NCBI GenBank assembly: GCA_027972325.1
Contig: JAPMOS010000018.1
Span: forward strand, 1 to 64,000
Length of the DNA: 64,000 bases
Direction of reading: 5' to 3'
Origin: Paratrimastix pyriformis
Taxonomy: Eukaryota > Preaxostyla > Paratrimastigidae
In this document: positions 8,656 through 20,431 of the stretch, in pieces
How positions within the stretch are numbered: position 1 is the first letter of the stretch
How the letters are laid out: every line of letters begins with the position of its first letter
The notes under the pieces: model-generated
What the model was told of the DNA's origin: nothing
Databases searched by the model: none
The model's input: only the letters and a program-made list of their open reading frames with translations
Translations under genes and position numbers: made by a program

Positions 8656-10703
8656 TCATCTCATGAACCATGCGCAGCTGGTGTGCAAGTCGCCGAGGCG
8701 GTGGGGGGGCCGCGTCGGGCTGAAAATGGAGCTCGTGGGGAGGAGGGTGATGGCATGGGGGCGAGGCGGTGTGAGGGAGAGGGCACTCGAGGTGTGGCCA
8801 CTGTCGTCCGAGGACTCGGGGACCGTGACCCGGGCGTACTGGTCGAGCACCGAAGGGGCGGTGGAGCCGTCCTTGGCGAGAAGGAGGGCGCCCTTGGAAA
8901 GTCGAAGAGCCGGTCGGGAGACACGGATCGCGGGGTTTGCATCTGGACCGTGAGAAAGTCCGTGCCGCTGCGGAGAGAGATCCGCCAGAAGAGGAATGGG
9001 CAAAATGGTTTTCAGACCAGCAACAAAAACAGACCGTTTGCTGCCTGTGCAGTGGGGCCGAATGGGCGAGATTCTCTCTGGGAGCTTCCGATGAGACCGA
9101 AGAAGGGGATCATCGACCCAACCGCAGACCGCGTGTGGTGGGCCGAGGAGATGACCACTCGAGAGCGTGCGCATGCGACATATCGATACTGTACGCGAAA
9201 CGGGTCTTTGACAGCCTGTGACCAAGGAGCGGTGGTGAGCGACCCAAAGTGGGCCAAGACGACCAGACGTTTCGGCCTGTTGTTCCTGCTTTTGCGCTAA
9301 AATGGAGATGGCCGATGCTGCACGCTGCTCGAATGAGTCCATCTCGACTTTCTGGCGGGCCTGTGCCACCACCGCAGCGCCGAACAGCGAGAGAGGGAAA
9401 TCGGACTCAAAGAGGGAAAGTGGAGCAGCAGAGCGGGCGGGTGCGGAGGCAGAGGCTAGGTGTCACCAAGTCAGATGGTGCATGACAACCGAGGAGGTGC
9501 CAAGGGCGCGGGGAGCACACTCGCCTTGCTTTCCCCACAACTCAAGGCTTCGTCGTGACAATATTTCGGGCGCACCGACCGTGAGTGTTTCACGCTGCCT
9601 TTCGATGCGCTGCTCGTACTGGGCCTGCAGGGCGGCCCGCTCCTCGCGTTCCTGAACGGCAACGGCGGGTGCGTGAACCGGGGCGCAAAAGGAGTGGAGA
9701 GCGGACCAAATAATCAGCCTGAACGGCAACCTCTTTGCTCTCGCGGTACCGCTGCTGCTTGGCCAAACGTTGCTCGAGGGCGCGCATCTCGAAAACAGTT
9801 CGACTGAACTTTGTGAGGAACCGGTCTTCCGGCTTCGATCCAACGGGGGGGATGGCCGCTTGCTCCTAAAACACCATCACCACCAGCAACACCACCAGCA
9901 ACACCACCAGCAACACCACCAGCAACACCACCAGCAACACCAACAGCAACACCAACAGCAACACCAACAGCAACACCAACAAAAAAAAAATGATCAAACA
10001 CGATGTCTCGACCGTGTCAAAAAAAAAGGGGGGGGGGGGGGGGGGGGGGGGGGGTGGGTGTGGGATTTTGGGTGTATCATCGGTTTTTTCTGATTCCGTT
10101 CATGTTCTTTTTTCCCCATCCAATTTCCTCCTTTTCTTCTGAGTGCGTTTGATCAAACATGAGGTCCCACCCGTGTCAAAAAAAAAAAAAAAAACACGAG
10201 GCAAATGGGACGCGGGAACACGACATGCGACAGGAGTTCTCCTGCAAAGCGGACAATATTTCCGCGTGCAGGCGTGCGGGGGGACGGTGCGCAAAAAGCA
10301 GGGCAGACGGAGGCAAATTTCTCTTGAAGTTCGCGGCGTTTCCGTTCGATGTTGGCCAAAAGAGTTTGTTTTTCGGTATCCTGCTGCTCGCGGAGGGATT
10401 TTTGACGAAGTCGAAATGCTGCAGTCACACAGTGATTCTGTTGGATCATGATGAAATGACGGACCCTCCTCCATTGCTTCGGCTTCTTTGGCCTGCCGTT
10501 CCAACTCGTCTTTCTCTCGTCGTTCCTGCTGACTCCTTTTGAGTTGGTCAATTTTATTCCGAAGGTCGAGCGCCTCGTCGTAGCGGCGCTCGTCCTCGAG
10601 TCGTTTTCGCTCGTGCTCCATCCGAGTAATCTCCTCCTGAATTTCAATCAGCTCGGCAGGGGCAAAACGGAGGGTTGAGTTTGTTGTTGACGCTGATCGC
10701 ATG
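8656..10703 (-). CDS. Conserved coiled-coil protein
   Basis: ATG at 10703, 77 bp from the divergent hydrolase gene. The N-terminal exon is strongly charged and helical, with a UVR-like segment (LEDERRYDEALDLRNKID) inside a long coiled coil. Later exons read RQKSLREQQDTEKQ, RALEQRLAKQQRYRESKE, QEREERAALQAQYEQRIERQ and EMDSFEQRAASAISILAQKQ, so the coiled coil continues through most of the protein. The last exon is serine/proline-rich, and its frame is uncertain. Introns hold a CACCACCAGCAA repeat (about 9865-9980) and a poly-G run (about 10027-10055). The function is unknown. Many coiled-coil proteins of this kind are cytoskeletal or ciliary, but nothing in the sequence proves it. Confidence 0.6.
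9865..10056. repeat. Intronic CAC/CAGCAA repeat and poly-G tract
   Basis: A 15-bp CACCACCAGCAACAC-type repeat runs from about 9870 to 9980, then a short A run, then a G homopolymer near 10027-10055. Both lie between exons of the minus-strand coiled-coil gene. The G run reads as poly-C on the sense strand. Confidence 0.85.
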
Positions 10704-10780
10704 ATGGCCCGGGGAACGAGAACGTCCCCAACCGGCGTGAAGGAGTATATTGCTCTGAGGTGTTTGATTCTCTTCCTCTG

Positions 10781-12370
10781 ATGTTTTCGGTCAAGGTTGT
10801 TGACTGTCACTACGAGGGCAAGCCAGAACTTGCCGCATCTTATATTATTTCTACCCCTGTTACCACCGCAATCGTGGAGACAGGGACAGCAGTCAACACT
10901 GACATCATTTTGGCTGCCCTCGACGAAGCCGGCATTCAAAAGGACGCTGTTTCTCTCATCGCGGTGACCCACGTCCATCTTGATCATGCTGGCGCCGCTG
11001 GTGCGCTGGCTAGGCAATTACCCAATGTCCGGAGTTTTTACCGTATCTCACCAATCCCTTGTGGGACCTTTCAGGCGAAGGTTCTCTGCCACCCCCATGG
11101 CACCCGTCACCTTGCTGACCCAACGGCTCTCATCAAAGGAGCCACAGCAGTCCATGGGGAGGAGCGGATGCGGCTCTTTTATGGGACCACACTGCCTGTT
11201 CCCAAGGAGCAGCTCGTCGCAACCGAGAATGGTCGGTCGGCACCCACTCCGGACCTATTCCCCACCTCCCCCCCCTCCCCCTGCAGGTCACTGCTATCCG
11301 TTGGGCCCTTCGGTTTCTTTGCAAGTTCACCACAGCCCCGGGCATGCCCCTCACCACCAGTTTCTCTCGCTTCACGCCCCTCTGCCGGGAGGTGACACCC
11401 CGGTATGCGTTGGCGTCTTTACCGGTTTGTGGCGACCTCTCCGTGCTGCTGCGGGGGATCACTATTTGTTTTTTGTTTTCAACCCAGGTGACGGTTTCGC
11501 TGCCTCATACTCGTTCATGCGTCGGCCCGAGTCGGCCAGATGCCCCTGGCCCAACGTGCCTGCTGGCCGTCCCACAGCCGTCCGTGATCTTCCCACAGAT
11601 TTCTGGCCCGGGTTCTTCTGAGTTCCCTTACCTCATGAAAACCCTTTCTGCACTGCCCTCTCCACTTCTCTGTCACAGTCCTTGATGGTGCATGCCATCC
11701 CGCCCCAGTTTGATCCTGTCGCCTGGCACGGAAGCCTCGATCTCCTGGCAGGCCTTCAGCCCCACCTGATCTTCTTCACTCACTACGGCCCGGCTCCCTT
11801 CACCCACGAGATGATCCAGGCTGCCCATCGGATGGTGGTCTGTGCTCTGTGGACCCGCTGGCCCCTGCCCCCGCCCCCCTCTTTGTGATCCGGACGGGAC
11901 ATTCAAGCGCACTCATGTGTTCCGTTGTCCGATTGCTTTCATCCTCTTGCGCGCGCGCGCGCAGGATGACTATGTGGCCCTGGTCGCCGCTCCATCTGCT
12001 GCGGAACTCCCGAGCATGTCTGTGAGCCAAGCAATGGGACTGATCGCTATGCGCGCGCCTTTCTCATATGTGTCGATCCGTCCGGCCACTACAATTTCTC
12101 TCTGGGAATCAAAAGAGACACAGCGCCCCGACCTGTTATGCTTGGAATTCATGTGCCCTGATTCTGCTGCCTCTTCATTTTGTTCGTCACTTCTGCCGCC
12201 GCAGTGCGTCGCTGACAACGGAGGTCACCGCTCTTGTCCGGGCCCAACAGCAAATTGCAGCCACCGTCCCGGACGATTTTTCCGATCGACTGCAAGTGGA
12301 CGCCAACCTCTGTGCCCATGGAATCACGATGTGGCGCCAGAAGCAGTTATCCCCTCCCAAGAAGCAGTAG
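10781..12370 (+). CDS. Metallo-beta-lactamase-fold hydrolase
   Basis: The MBL fold is clear. Exon 1 (ATG 10781) ends after the metal-binding motif THVHLDHAGA. A 49-nt intron (11026-11074, GTCCGG...CAG) leads to AKVLCHPHGTRHLADP. A later exon carries the next metal ligand in VHHSPGHAPHH, and the exon near 11690 has IPPQFDPVAWHGSLD followed by LIFFTHYGPA, the usual C-terminal histidine. The final exon stops at 12370. Family members are zinc- or iron-dependent hydrolases of thioesters, lactones or phosphoesters; the substrate here cannot be told. A possible alternative ATG lies at 10760. Exon borders between 11230 and 12190 are not fully resolved. Confidence 0.8.
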
Positions 12371-12496
12371 GGCTTCATTGAGTCGAAAAAGTCTCCGAAC
12401 GGCGAACCGCAGTAAAGGGTTAGAGGATAGTTCCCCGGGTCAAAGAGATTCTTCTCTATTCTTTGATTTTTCTTCAACTGTCATCGTGACAATAAG

Positions 12497-14058
12497 ATGG
12501 GGCAATCTCCCAGCAGTGAGAAACGGAAGAAAGCTCTCGATGACGCGGACTATCGGCTCTTCAGGTCCACAGTCGCGCAGCAAAAGGTTTCCAAACTCCC
12601 TCCTGATGGGCGGTGGTTCCCGAATTTTCTGCTTCTTCTTTAGGCTTGCTTCGGAATGGATGAAACGAAGATTTGGAAATATTTTGATTTCGGCCCCCAC
12701 GAAGCCACCCCATTGGTGTGCCTGCACTCCACTGCCGGCACGGCAGACTGCTTCTATCGGCAGTTCAACGAGCTTGTTGGTCGAGGTGTGCGCCTTGTGG
12801 CGGTGCAGTTTCCTGCCTACTCGACTCATGACGAATGGATCCAGGGTTTTGATGAACTCCTGGATCATTTGCACATTACTAAGGTCGGCTCTTCCCTGAT
12901 TCGCCCTCCCATGATGGTTGGTAGTGCCACCTTCTCGGAGCCTCTCTGGGAGGTTTCCTTGCCATGTTGTATGCGCGGTTCCACGGTTCTCGGCTGGGGT
13001 CGCTCTTCCTCGTCAATTCTTTCTATGACAACGCCACCCTCCGCGCTCCCTTGGATCAGTTCGACTTCAGGTCTGATCCCTCGGACACCTTCCTTTGGGT
13101 GGTTTGGTCCAACAAGGATCGACAGAACGTGGGGACCCAAAAAGAAAAGAAAGATTCGCACGCACACACTCATCCGCACTACTCGATCCTCCTCGTTTCC
13201 CCAGTGCAAGCTTCTTGCTGAAGCGGAGCATTCTGAAGAACTTCGCTACGGGCAACTTGGAGGAACGTATTGCGGACTCGGTGGACTTCATGGTGGACAT
13301 GATCGACAGCCTCTCCCGCGAGGAGGTGGCGTCTCGTCTCAAGCTCAACTGCGGCGAGGCCTACGTGGGCACTCCCCAGGTTCCCGAGGAGAACATCACG
13401 ATTCTCGAGGTCTGCCGGGTTCGGGGCCTGTCTCAGACTCCTAGCCTGGGCCATTCGGGATGGGAGGGCGGCGTTCATCCCGACAATTCACCATTATATG
13501 CCCACCTTTTTTCCGGCTCCGCCACAGACCCTCGACTACAACGCGGTTCCCGAAGGGCTCCGCGCGCAATTACGAGAGCGCTTCCCGGGGGCCAAAGTTG
13601 TCTATATGAAAACTGGTGGCGACTTCCCGTATCTGGCTCGGCCCGACGAGGTCAACATGAATATCATGGTCCGTCAATGGCCACTTCCTCGTCCGCAGCG
13701 CCTCATTTCCCATTCAAAGGTGCACCTGAGGCGCGTCGACGAATACTACCGTGGCCGCACCGTCGCGGCATCTTCCGTCGCGGCATCTTCAGCGGCTTCT
13801 GTTCCTTCCACGATAGCACCCGCACCCGCACCCGCAACCGCTCCCGCACCGGCGGCTCCTGTCTTCGTCCCAGCCGCGGCGGTTGCCGAGACTGCTGCTC
13901 CCGCCCCCGGATCGCCCACGAGCCCTCCGCCCATCCCCAGTACTGCCGTGGGGGATGTGGAATCCTCGGCGGAGCTCCCGCCTGCTGCCCCCGCCGCCCA
14001 CGTGGAGGAGCCATCTGCCCCTTCCCCCACCGCCGAACCCTCCGCCGGTGCCGATTAG
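12497..14058 (+). CDS. SPG21: Maspardin (SPG21/ACP33), alpha/beta-hydrolase family
   Basis: Exon by exon this matches maspardin: DETKIWKYFDFGP, a GTADCFYRQ segment, FDELLDHLHITK, HLLGASLGGFLAMLYARF, FLLKRSILKNF, ADSVDFMVDMIDSL and KTGGDFPYLARPDEVN. Maspardin is a pseudo-hydrolase on endosomal/trans-Golgi membranes. The nucleophile elbow reads GASLGG, as in the human protein. Introns begin GTTTCC, GTCGGC (12884-12924, 41 nt), GTCTGA, GTCTGC and GTCCGT. The C-terminus is unusual: after VDEYYRGR comes an Ala/Pro/Ser-rich tail of about 100 residues, absent from animal maspardin, ending at the stop at 14058. It follows the hydrolase gene in tandem. Confidence 0.92.
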
Positions 14059-14171
14059 CCGTGGGACCATCTGCTGAATAACATTGGTGTCTGGTGGGCC
14101 CCGCACCACCTTGTTTGCGTGTTTTCCTCGAAGAGTGGTCGGGACGAGGCCGAAACCCTTCTTCTTATTCT

Positions 14172-16159
14172 TTACTTGTGGGCCAGGGCTGGGGCAGCGG
14201 CCGCCGTGCCGATCCAGAGGTCCCCGTTGGGCCCGTCCACCCAGATGGCCCGGTTGGCGGGCAGCAAAACCACACTGCCCGCCCCCAGCTGCAGCAGGTC
14301 GCACCCGGCCGCGTTGTTCTCCCGCTCGATGCTGGTGGGGAGCGACGGTGAGGCGAGAGGAATCGCCAAGTGGATGAGGCCCCAGGATGCCGGCAAGGCA
14401 AGGGAAGGCGAGGCGAGGACCCTCCGACGGACCGCTCGAAGGCGGGCGGGAGTGGTCGCCCCAGGGAAACCCAGCAGGGTTGGGTGGCGATGGCGATGGC
14501 TGCCGAGGTTGGGTGGCCGCACCAGGAGACTCCCCCTTGGGGGCAGTCCGCGGGCACGCGCAGCCTCACCAGCTGGAACTCAGGCACCGGAGGTGCATAG
14601 ACCGAAAGGTGCGGGGCGGGGCAGCTCGGATCGCAGTGGAAACTCTGGCGGCGGATTGGGATGGGGTGGGGTGGGGGTGGTGAGCCGAGACCGAGTACCG
14701 CCAGGGGAAGGCCAGCAGACCCGAGCCGCAGGGTCGACGGGCGAGGCGGCGACATGTTCGGCCAGCATCTCGCAGAGGACAGCCACATCCTTGAACTTGG
14801 GCGTCAGCCTAGGTGGGGGTCCGGAGAGCCCGGCGCCTACCATCAGACCAGGGGGCGTGGCGGCTCGGAGGGACGGACCCTGCCCGGACGACGTTATCGG
14901 AGGTGGCCATGATCTCCACGCAGTCACCCGCCAGGTAGGCGTGAGGCACATTGGGCCCCAGGAAGAGGGCCTCCCCGGGCGCCAGTCGGTGGTACCGCAG
15001 CAAGAAGGCGCCCACCAAGACCCCACAGTCGAACGGGAACTGGCCTTGCAGGCGGCCCGCCAGACGCAGGGCAGCGTCCATCTGAGTAATGAGGGGAAGG
15101 AAGGAGGCGCACGGGCAGCAGCGAGGGAGCTGAGCACCGTTTCTGGTTTAGGGACGGTCGGAGCCGCCCGGGACCCACTTGACCATCACGCTTGGGCCGT
15201 GCGGGTAACAGAAAAGCAGAGGGTGTGCATCGGACGGACCGAGGGCTCACGGGCAGCCAGGGCCGCCAGTCGTGCGGGGGCCATGAGGCGCTCCAGTGCA
15301 TCCTTGATGGTTGCAGGGCGACACCGCAGGGTCGCTTCGATGGCCCGCACGACCAGCATCGGGTCGCCGCCCTCTCGAAGAGCATCAATATCCGGGCGGG
15401 GCATCCCACCCGCAAGCAGCACATCCTGCGGGATGGCCGGGGAGGAAGCGCAGGGGTGAGGCGCACGGGGGGCTGCGGCACCGGGGCGGGGCGACTCGGG
15501 CGGACCCTGAGCTCGTCCACTTGGGCCACGAAGGTGGCCACCTCTGCTACGGAACGCAGTCCGCAGAGGCACTCCAGCTCACTCAGGGCGCAGCACAGCT
15601 CGGGTTTGTGATTGGGGTCAGGATAGTGCTTCGGGTCGGTGCTTGAAAGGGTGGATTGGAGAGCCGGACATGAGAGGCAGAAGGATTTTGGAGGCGATGA
15701 CCCGCTTCGCAAGGTACATGCGCATCGGGGCGGTGTAACGGTCAGGCAGCACAGGAAAACAGAGACTGTCCCGATGGAGGCGGGAGGGAACTGACCTATG
15801 GAGAGCACGGGCCCGCGTGAGATCAGGGTGGGACTGTATCGAAAGGGCCATTCCAATGCTGAGAACCTTGAAGAGAAACGGGAGCTCTGGAGACGAAGCC
15901 TGGAAGTCGGGGTGGGCCCGCAGAAACTCGGGGAGCTTGACTTTCTCGTTAGAACGTACCACCACTTCCGAGGGACCCGATGGATGGGTTCCCATCCACA
16001 ACTCGGCAAATGGTTCTTCGCGGATTGATCTATGAAATCGAAGAACTCGAAGGAGCGTGGGGACTCAAATTCCGACCCTCCGGAAAATTTGGCAACTATG
16101 CTTGCCTGCCCTACCTTTCCCCAAGCGTACTGCTTCGCCTCGCAACTCAATCGGAACAT
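14172..16159 (-). CDS. MPI: Mannose-6-phosphate isomerase, type I
   Basis: Interconverts fructose-6-phosphate and mannose-6-phosphate in the cytosol, feeding GDP-mannose and glycan synthesis. It begins MFRLSCEAKQYAWGKVG at 16159, the usual N-terminus. The zinc ligands are visible in order: LSIQSHPD (Gln and His), PNHKPEL (Glu) and NVPHAYLAGDCVE (His). SDNVVRAGLTPKFKDV and a jelly-roll C-terminus ending ALAHK (stop at 14172) follow. Donor sites read GTCAGT, GTCCGC, GTCCGT (twice) and GTCTGC. The length agrees with the eukaryotic enzyme. The start lies 71 bp from the divergent secreted-protein gene, which suggests a shared promoter. Confidence 0.95.
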
Positions 16160-16230
16160 TGAAACTGGTCCCCTTGGGCTCTTCAGTCGGACACGCGAAC
16201 AGCTTGGCGAACTCCTTCAACATTCTTCGA

Positions 16231-16921
16231 ATGAAGGCACTTCTCCTCTTTTTAGCGTTGTTTGGGGCTTCCCTTGCTGCAATCGAAGACTTAGCCTGGG
16301 ATTTAGCCGATAGGGGGTTCCGAGTTTGTTTGAATGTCGGCATTAGGTCGGTTTTTTCACCTTGTTCCGTTATACACCGCAATCAACCTTGTTCTGTACA
16401 AGGCGCGACGTCTGCGAAACCTTCCGCGAAGCTGTTGAGGATGTTACCGACAAACGAGCCAACGACTATATCAGCCAGCTTGGCCAGAAATTGTCGACCG
16501 TTCTGAAAACTGTCAACCAGCCCGCCCAGCTCGCTCGGTGTGATCAAATCCTGCGGGAGACAGCTGAGTGGTTTGCTTCCTTTGTTTTTTTGACACGGGT
16601 GAGACTCGGGGTTTTTTTTTTTCTTCTTCTTCTCTCTCTCTCTCTCTTTCTTTTAGGCTCCAAACAGAAATTCTTCCGAAACGACAACCCCGCCATGAGA
16701 TTTTCTTGAAGACGGTGGCCGATCACTACCAAGAGGCATCCAACCAGTGGTTCCTCGAGGTGATCACCACCAATATGCCCGAACGCAAGAAGGAAGCGGC
16801 CAACAGCAAGAAGGACGGCGACCAGTCCCCCCTTCCGCCTGCTGATGCCCCTGTTTCTGCTCCTGGCTCTTTCGAGAAGACCGGAGCGGAAGAGCCTCAA
16901 AACCCTGGGGAGGATCTTTAA
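16231..16921 (+). CDS. Secreted protein of unknown function
   Basis: The ATG at 16231 gives a strong signal peptide (MKALLLFLALFGASLA). After an intron come CETFREAVEDVTDKRAND and a predicted helical region (SQLGQKLSTVLKTVNQ). A second intron contains a T-rich GACACGGG element at about 16585-16620. The last exon reads FLKTVADHYQEASNQWF and ends in a charged, proline-rich acidic tail with the stop at 16921. I do not recognise the family. The mature protein should enter the secretory pathway. It is mostly helical, and there is no obvious retention signal. Confidence 0.65.
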
Positions 16922-16990
16922 GGAGTTGTGCTGTACAAAAATGACGTGGCTCTCCGCATCTCGTCCTGGGCGTCCGAACTGTGCTGTGCC

Positions 16991-19682
16991 CTACTTGCGG
17001 GCCCGAGAGAAGTCGTAGATGCGGAGGGTCTTCCCCCACACGACGCCAAGAAGCCAGGTGCCGTCAGCCTGCAGGGGGAGGGTTCGGGTGAGCCGCCCGA
17101 GCGCACCAAAAAAGAGTGGGCGGCCGGCAGGAGGGTGCGGACCGTGAGGGACCCGGGGCGGGGCTTGACCGGGTCGGCGCGCTGCAGGCTGCCGCCAGGC
17201 AGGGCCCACCTGGGACAGATCAACCCATACAAACCACCCCTGAGCGAGGGGACTGGGGCGAGGGGCAGGCAACGGACGCACGCCTGGGCTGCAAGTTGAA
17301 CATGTGCATGTGGTAGTCCTCCCCCAGGCACACCACCCGGCCCGCGTCGACGTGCACGTTGCAAACGGATCGGTCCGAGACGGCCGCCTCGCCCGGGGAA
17401 TGAGGGTTAGGGGCCGCGAGCTGGCTCACCTGTCCGGGGGATCGGCGATGAGCAATCGGCATCATCGGGCGGGGGCGGACCTTGAGCTGCCCGTCGGATG
17501 TGACGCATGCGAGACTCTTCCCGTCGCAGTGGAAGGCGGTGAGGACCCCGCGGCCTGAAGGGAGGTGGGGGCGAAATGTGAGGACCCGGGATCGGCGGGG
17601 GAGGAGACACTCCCCACGTACGGCAGACCGGGCCGGCCCATGAGGGTGGTGGGCTCCTTGAGGTGGGGCAGCCGCAGCCGGTCGATGCCCGACCGGAGGC
17701 CCACGAAGAGCGCGTCCCCTCGCCGCTGCAGCGAGACAATCGGTTCCTGGACACGGCCGTCAGGTGAATCGGTGAGGTGCGCGGTTTGGGGGGAGTGCGC
17801 AGACCGCGAACCGGTGGCTGGCCACGAGATCGCCGGTCTCGAGATCCCGGACGGCCACATCGGTGCCGCAGCCAACCAAGGCGAAGGCGTGCGTCTTGGC
17901 GGGGCCCGGGAGCCGGGGGCCGGGGCGGGCACCACGGGAGGCGCATGCCATCAAGGCGGGGCGCTGCAGGTACTTCTGGCGTTGGGCGAGCGGGTCAAGG
18001 GCGAGGTCGTCCTCTCCGAAGACGTCCAGGCCCCCCCGCACCACATCGGCCACATCATAGGGCGCAACTGCCCCCACCACAGCCATCGTGCCCCGATCGA
18101 GAGCATGATCACCCGGACAATACGGGGAGGAGGCAGGCAAGCAACACGGCAGGCCAACCGCCACTGTCGGGAGGACAGACCACCAGGATGGGGGGCATCG
18201 ACAGCGGCCGGAGCAGGACCACCGAGCCCGAAGATGGGCGGGGGCGGGGGGGCGGCGGGCCCGTCCTGGAAGGCGTCGACTTCACGGAGGAGCAGACCCC
18301 GCACAATGTCGTACACCTACAAGATGTGGTGGGGCAAAGGAACCGATCCGATCGGCACCAGTCAACCATCCCATCTACGTGAGCGGGTGTTGAGATGGGA
18401 CGTTTTCCTGTTTCTTGTCTTTGATCTTTCTTTCCTTTTTCAGAACTCTCTTCGGTTTCTTTTCTGGCTGCCTGTGCGTGCGCCTCTGCGGCCCGGTGTG
18501 TCGGGCCTGCGGACCTTCAGCTTTTTGTGCTGCCGATCGAGGGCCACCAGGCACCGAGATTCGCCTTGCATGTCCTCTGGGATCACGTGGATGAGTGAGG
18601 AAGGCGACGGGCGCAAGACACGGCAGGAGAAGCGGCATGAAACAACAGGTCTAACCGGGAGGTGAAGCGAACGAACCGGCGAGGGGTGTCTGTGCAGCAG
18701 CGTCCCAGGCCGAAGGCGACGCCCAGGTGACAGGCTCCGTGGGATCTGCTGGCGGGGCCACCAGGGCGGTGACCAGATTTGGCGACTCGGCCAGGGCGGC
18801 GTTGGGGAGATAACTGATCTCGCAGCAAAACCCATTCTCGCAGACTATCCAAGAAATGGAGGACGTGACGTGAATGCTACTCTTACCCGGGTGACGGAGC
18901 AGACCGGCAAGATCGACCACGGGCGGGTTGGGGATCGGGTTGTCAGTCGGCAGGTTCCGCCACACCCGCACGTGCCCGTCAGGGCTTGACGATGCGACTG
19001 TGACCAGGGCCGACTCGAGGCCCAGCATACCTGTGGCCGCCACTAGCGAGAAAATCGGTGTAAACAGCACAGGTAACGAGAAGCCGGCAAACCATAGCCC
19101 ACCAAGTCGGAGTGGCCATCCAGTTCGTAGAGGAGCCGCTCGCGGACGGTGTCATAGATCCGCACCTGCGCCCGCCCGACAAAAGGCAGCAGGGCGGTAC
19201 AAAGGCCGGCTCCAGCGAACCCCAGACCTTGTGGTCGTCGGAGCCGGTGATTGCGAGCCCATTGTGAAAAGCAAGAGCGGTGAAGTTGCTCCCCGTGCGG
19301 AATGTGCTCATCACAAACCGCCTCGCCAAACAATTTTGGACACTCTCTTTACGAGCCCGAAAGAGAGCGTGGTACGATCCGGCAAACCGGTCCGGGTTGG
19401 GACAGCCATATTGAGATTTGGCCAAGATGAACCAGAGAAATTCATCTCTCACAACATCGCGAAGCGCCCGACATGTGCACGCCAGATTGCCGATCACGGG
19501 TAGATCTTTGACGGGATCAAGCTGGGTCATCACAACCACTGGGCGGGGAAAGAAGAAAAAGAGTTTGGGGAAAAAATGATCCAACGAAACAAACGCAGGC
19601 AATCCGCTGGCAGGTCCGCAAGACTGGGCCCAGACAGCCCAATCTCATGCTGAGCAGGAAGCTGAGGTTTCAAGAAGCCCAT
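16991..19682 (-). CDS. F-box / WD40-repeat protein
   Basis: Probably the substrate receptor of an SCF ubiquitin ligase. ATG 19682 gives SLADLPADCL. After an intron starting GTTTGT comes MTQLDPVKDLPVIGNLACTC then RALRDVVRDEFLW, together a full F-box. Downstream exons show degenerate WD repeats: FTALAFHNGLAITGSDDHKV, VRIYDTVRERLLYELDGHSD, SSPDGHVRVWRNLP, GCGTDVAVRDLETGDLVASH, VDAGRVVCLGEDYHMHMF and, last, LLGVVWGKTLRIYDF, with the stop at 16991. The number of blades is probably seven, but exon borders are not all fixed. Its F-box region is partly duplicated within 33.45-33.68 kb. Confidence 0.8.
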
Positions 19683-19723
19683 CCACACAAAAAGCGAGCG
19701 GTATCTTGCACCTTGGAGAGTAG

Positions 19724-20368
19724 ATGCGTTGCAGGCAGGGTTCAAAATTTCACAGGCTCCCCGCAGAAGAACGGAGGGACTTTTCCAGAGTTTGGAGGAT
19801 TTGCACCGAGAGTATGATTCGATCATGAGAGATGTCTGCGGGTTTTTGAACTGTGTCTCCCGTGAGACTGTCTCCCAGATCTCGGAGAGGAAAAAACGGC
19901 TCGCGGACTTGAATGGTGCCACGAAAACGGTTCTTTCGGACACGAAAACATTGATCGCGCGAGCTCTTGTGGCCAGGAGGAGAACTGTACGACTGCATCC
20001 GGCAATTCAGAGATCATGGCATCTCCACGAGATACTCTCGGTGGAGAACACTGGTTTGCGAGAGATGGAGGAAAAGTGCATCAAGGAAATCGGTCTGTCT
20101 CCTGTTACCTGCACCATTTGTGAATCCGAAAAATCCAGAAGAGACCCAAAGGGAAGAAACGGGACGCCTCCGCGAAGCCCGACGCGTGCTCCTCGAGGGA
20201 GGACCTCAACAAACACTTGTCCACTTGCAGCAATGTGAGGCGGGCGCTATTTCATCAATGGAGGGCACAAGATTGCAGATACTCCAGCAAGAGAAACACA
20301 TATTATCCGAACGGCGGCTTCTCCTGGCGGAACGAGAAGCAATCATACGGGGGAGCTCAGGAATATAA
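19724..20368 (+). CDS. Small coiled-coil protein, start uncertain
   Basis: Two exons encode a helical protein: LEDLHREYDSIMRDVCGFL, ETVSQISERKKRLADLNG, then an intron beginning GTCTGT after EEKCIKEI, and EETQREETGRLREARRVLL and LQILQQEKHILSERRLLLAE up to the stop at 20368. I do not recognise the family; the heptad pattern suggests a coiled coil. No in-frame ATG is seen before codon 30 or so. The ATG at 19724 is out of frame unless another intron is present, so the true start is unresolved. It is wedged between the F-box gene (46 bp away) and EEF1AKMT1. Confidence 0.5.
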
Positions 20369-20431
20369 GAGGAGTATGGGGGTTTGCGCCTTGGGGCACA
20401 CTGGTCCTCGCGAACCACCACGTACCCCACC

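Noticed and set aside
8937-9221. Plus-strand frame with EEEWAKWFSDQQQKQ-type sequence
   Set aside because: It lies inside the span of the minus-strand coiled-coil gene and has no supporting exons or homology; it could still be reconsidered with RNA data.
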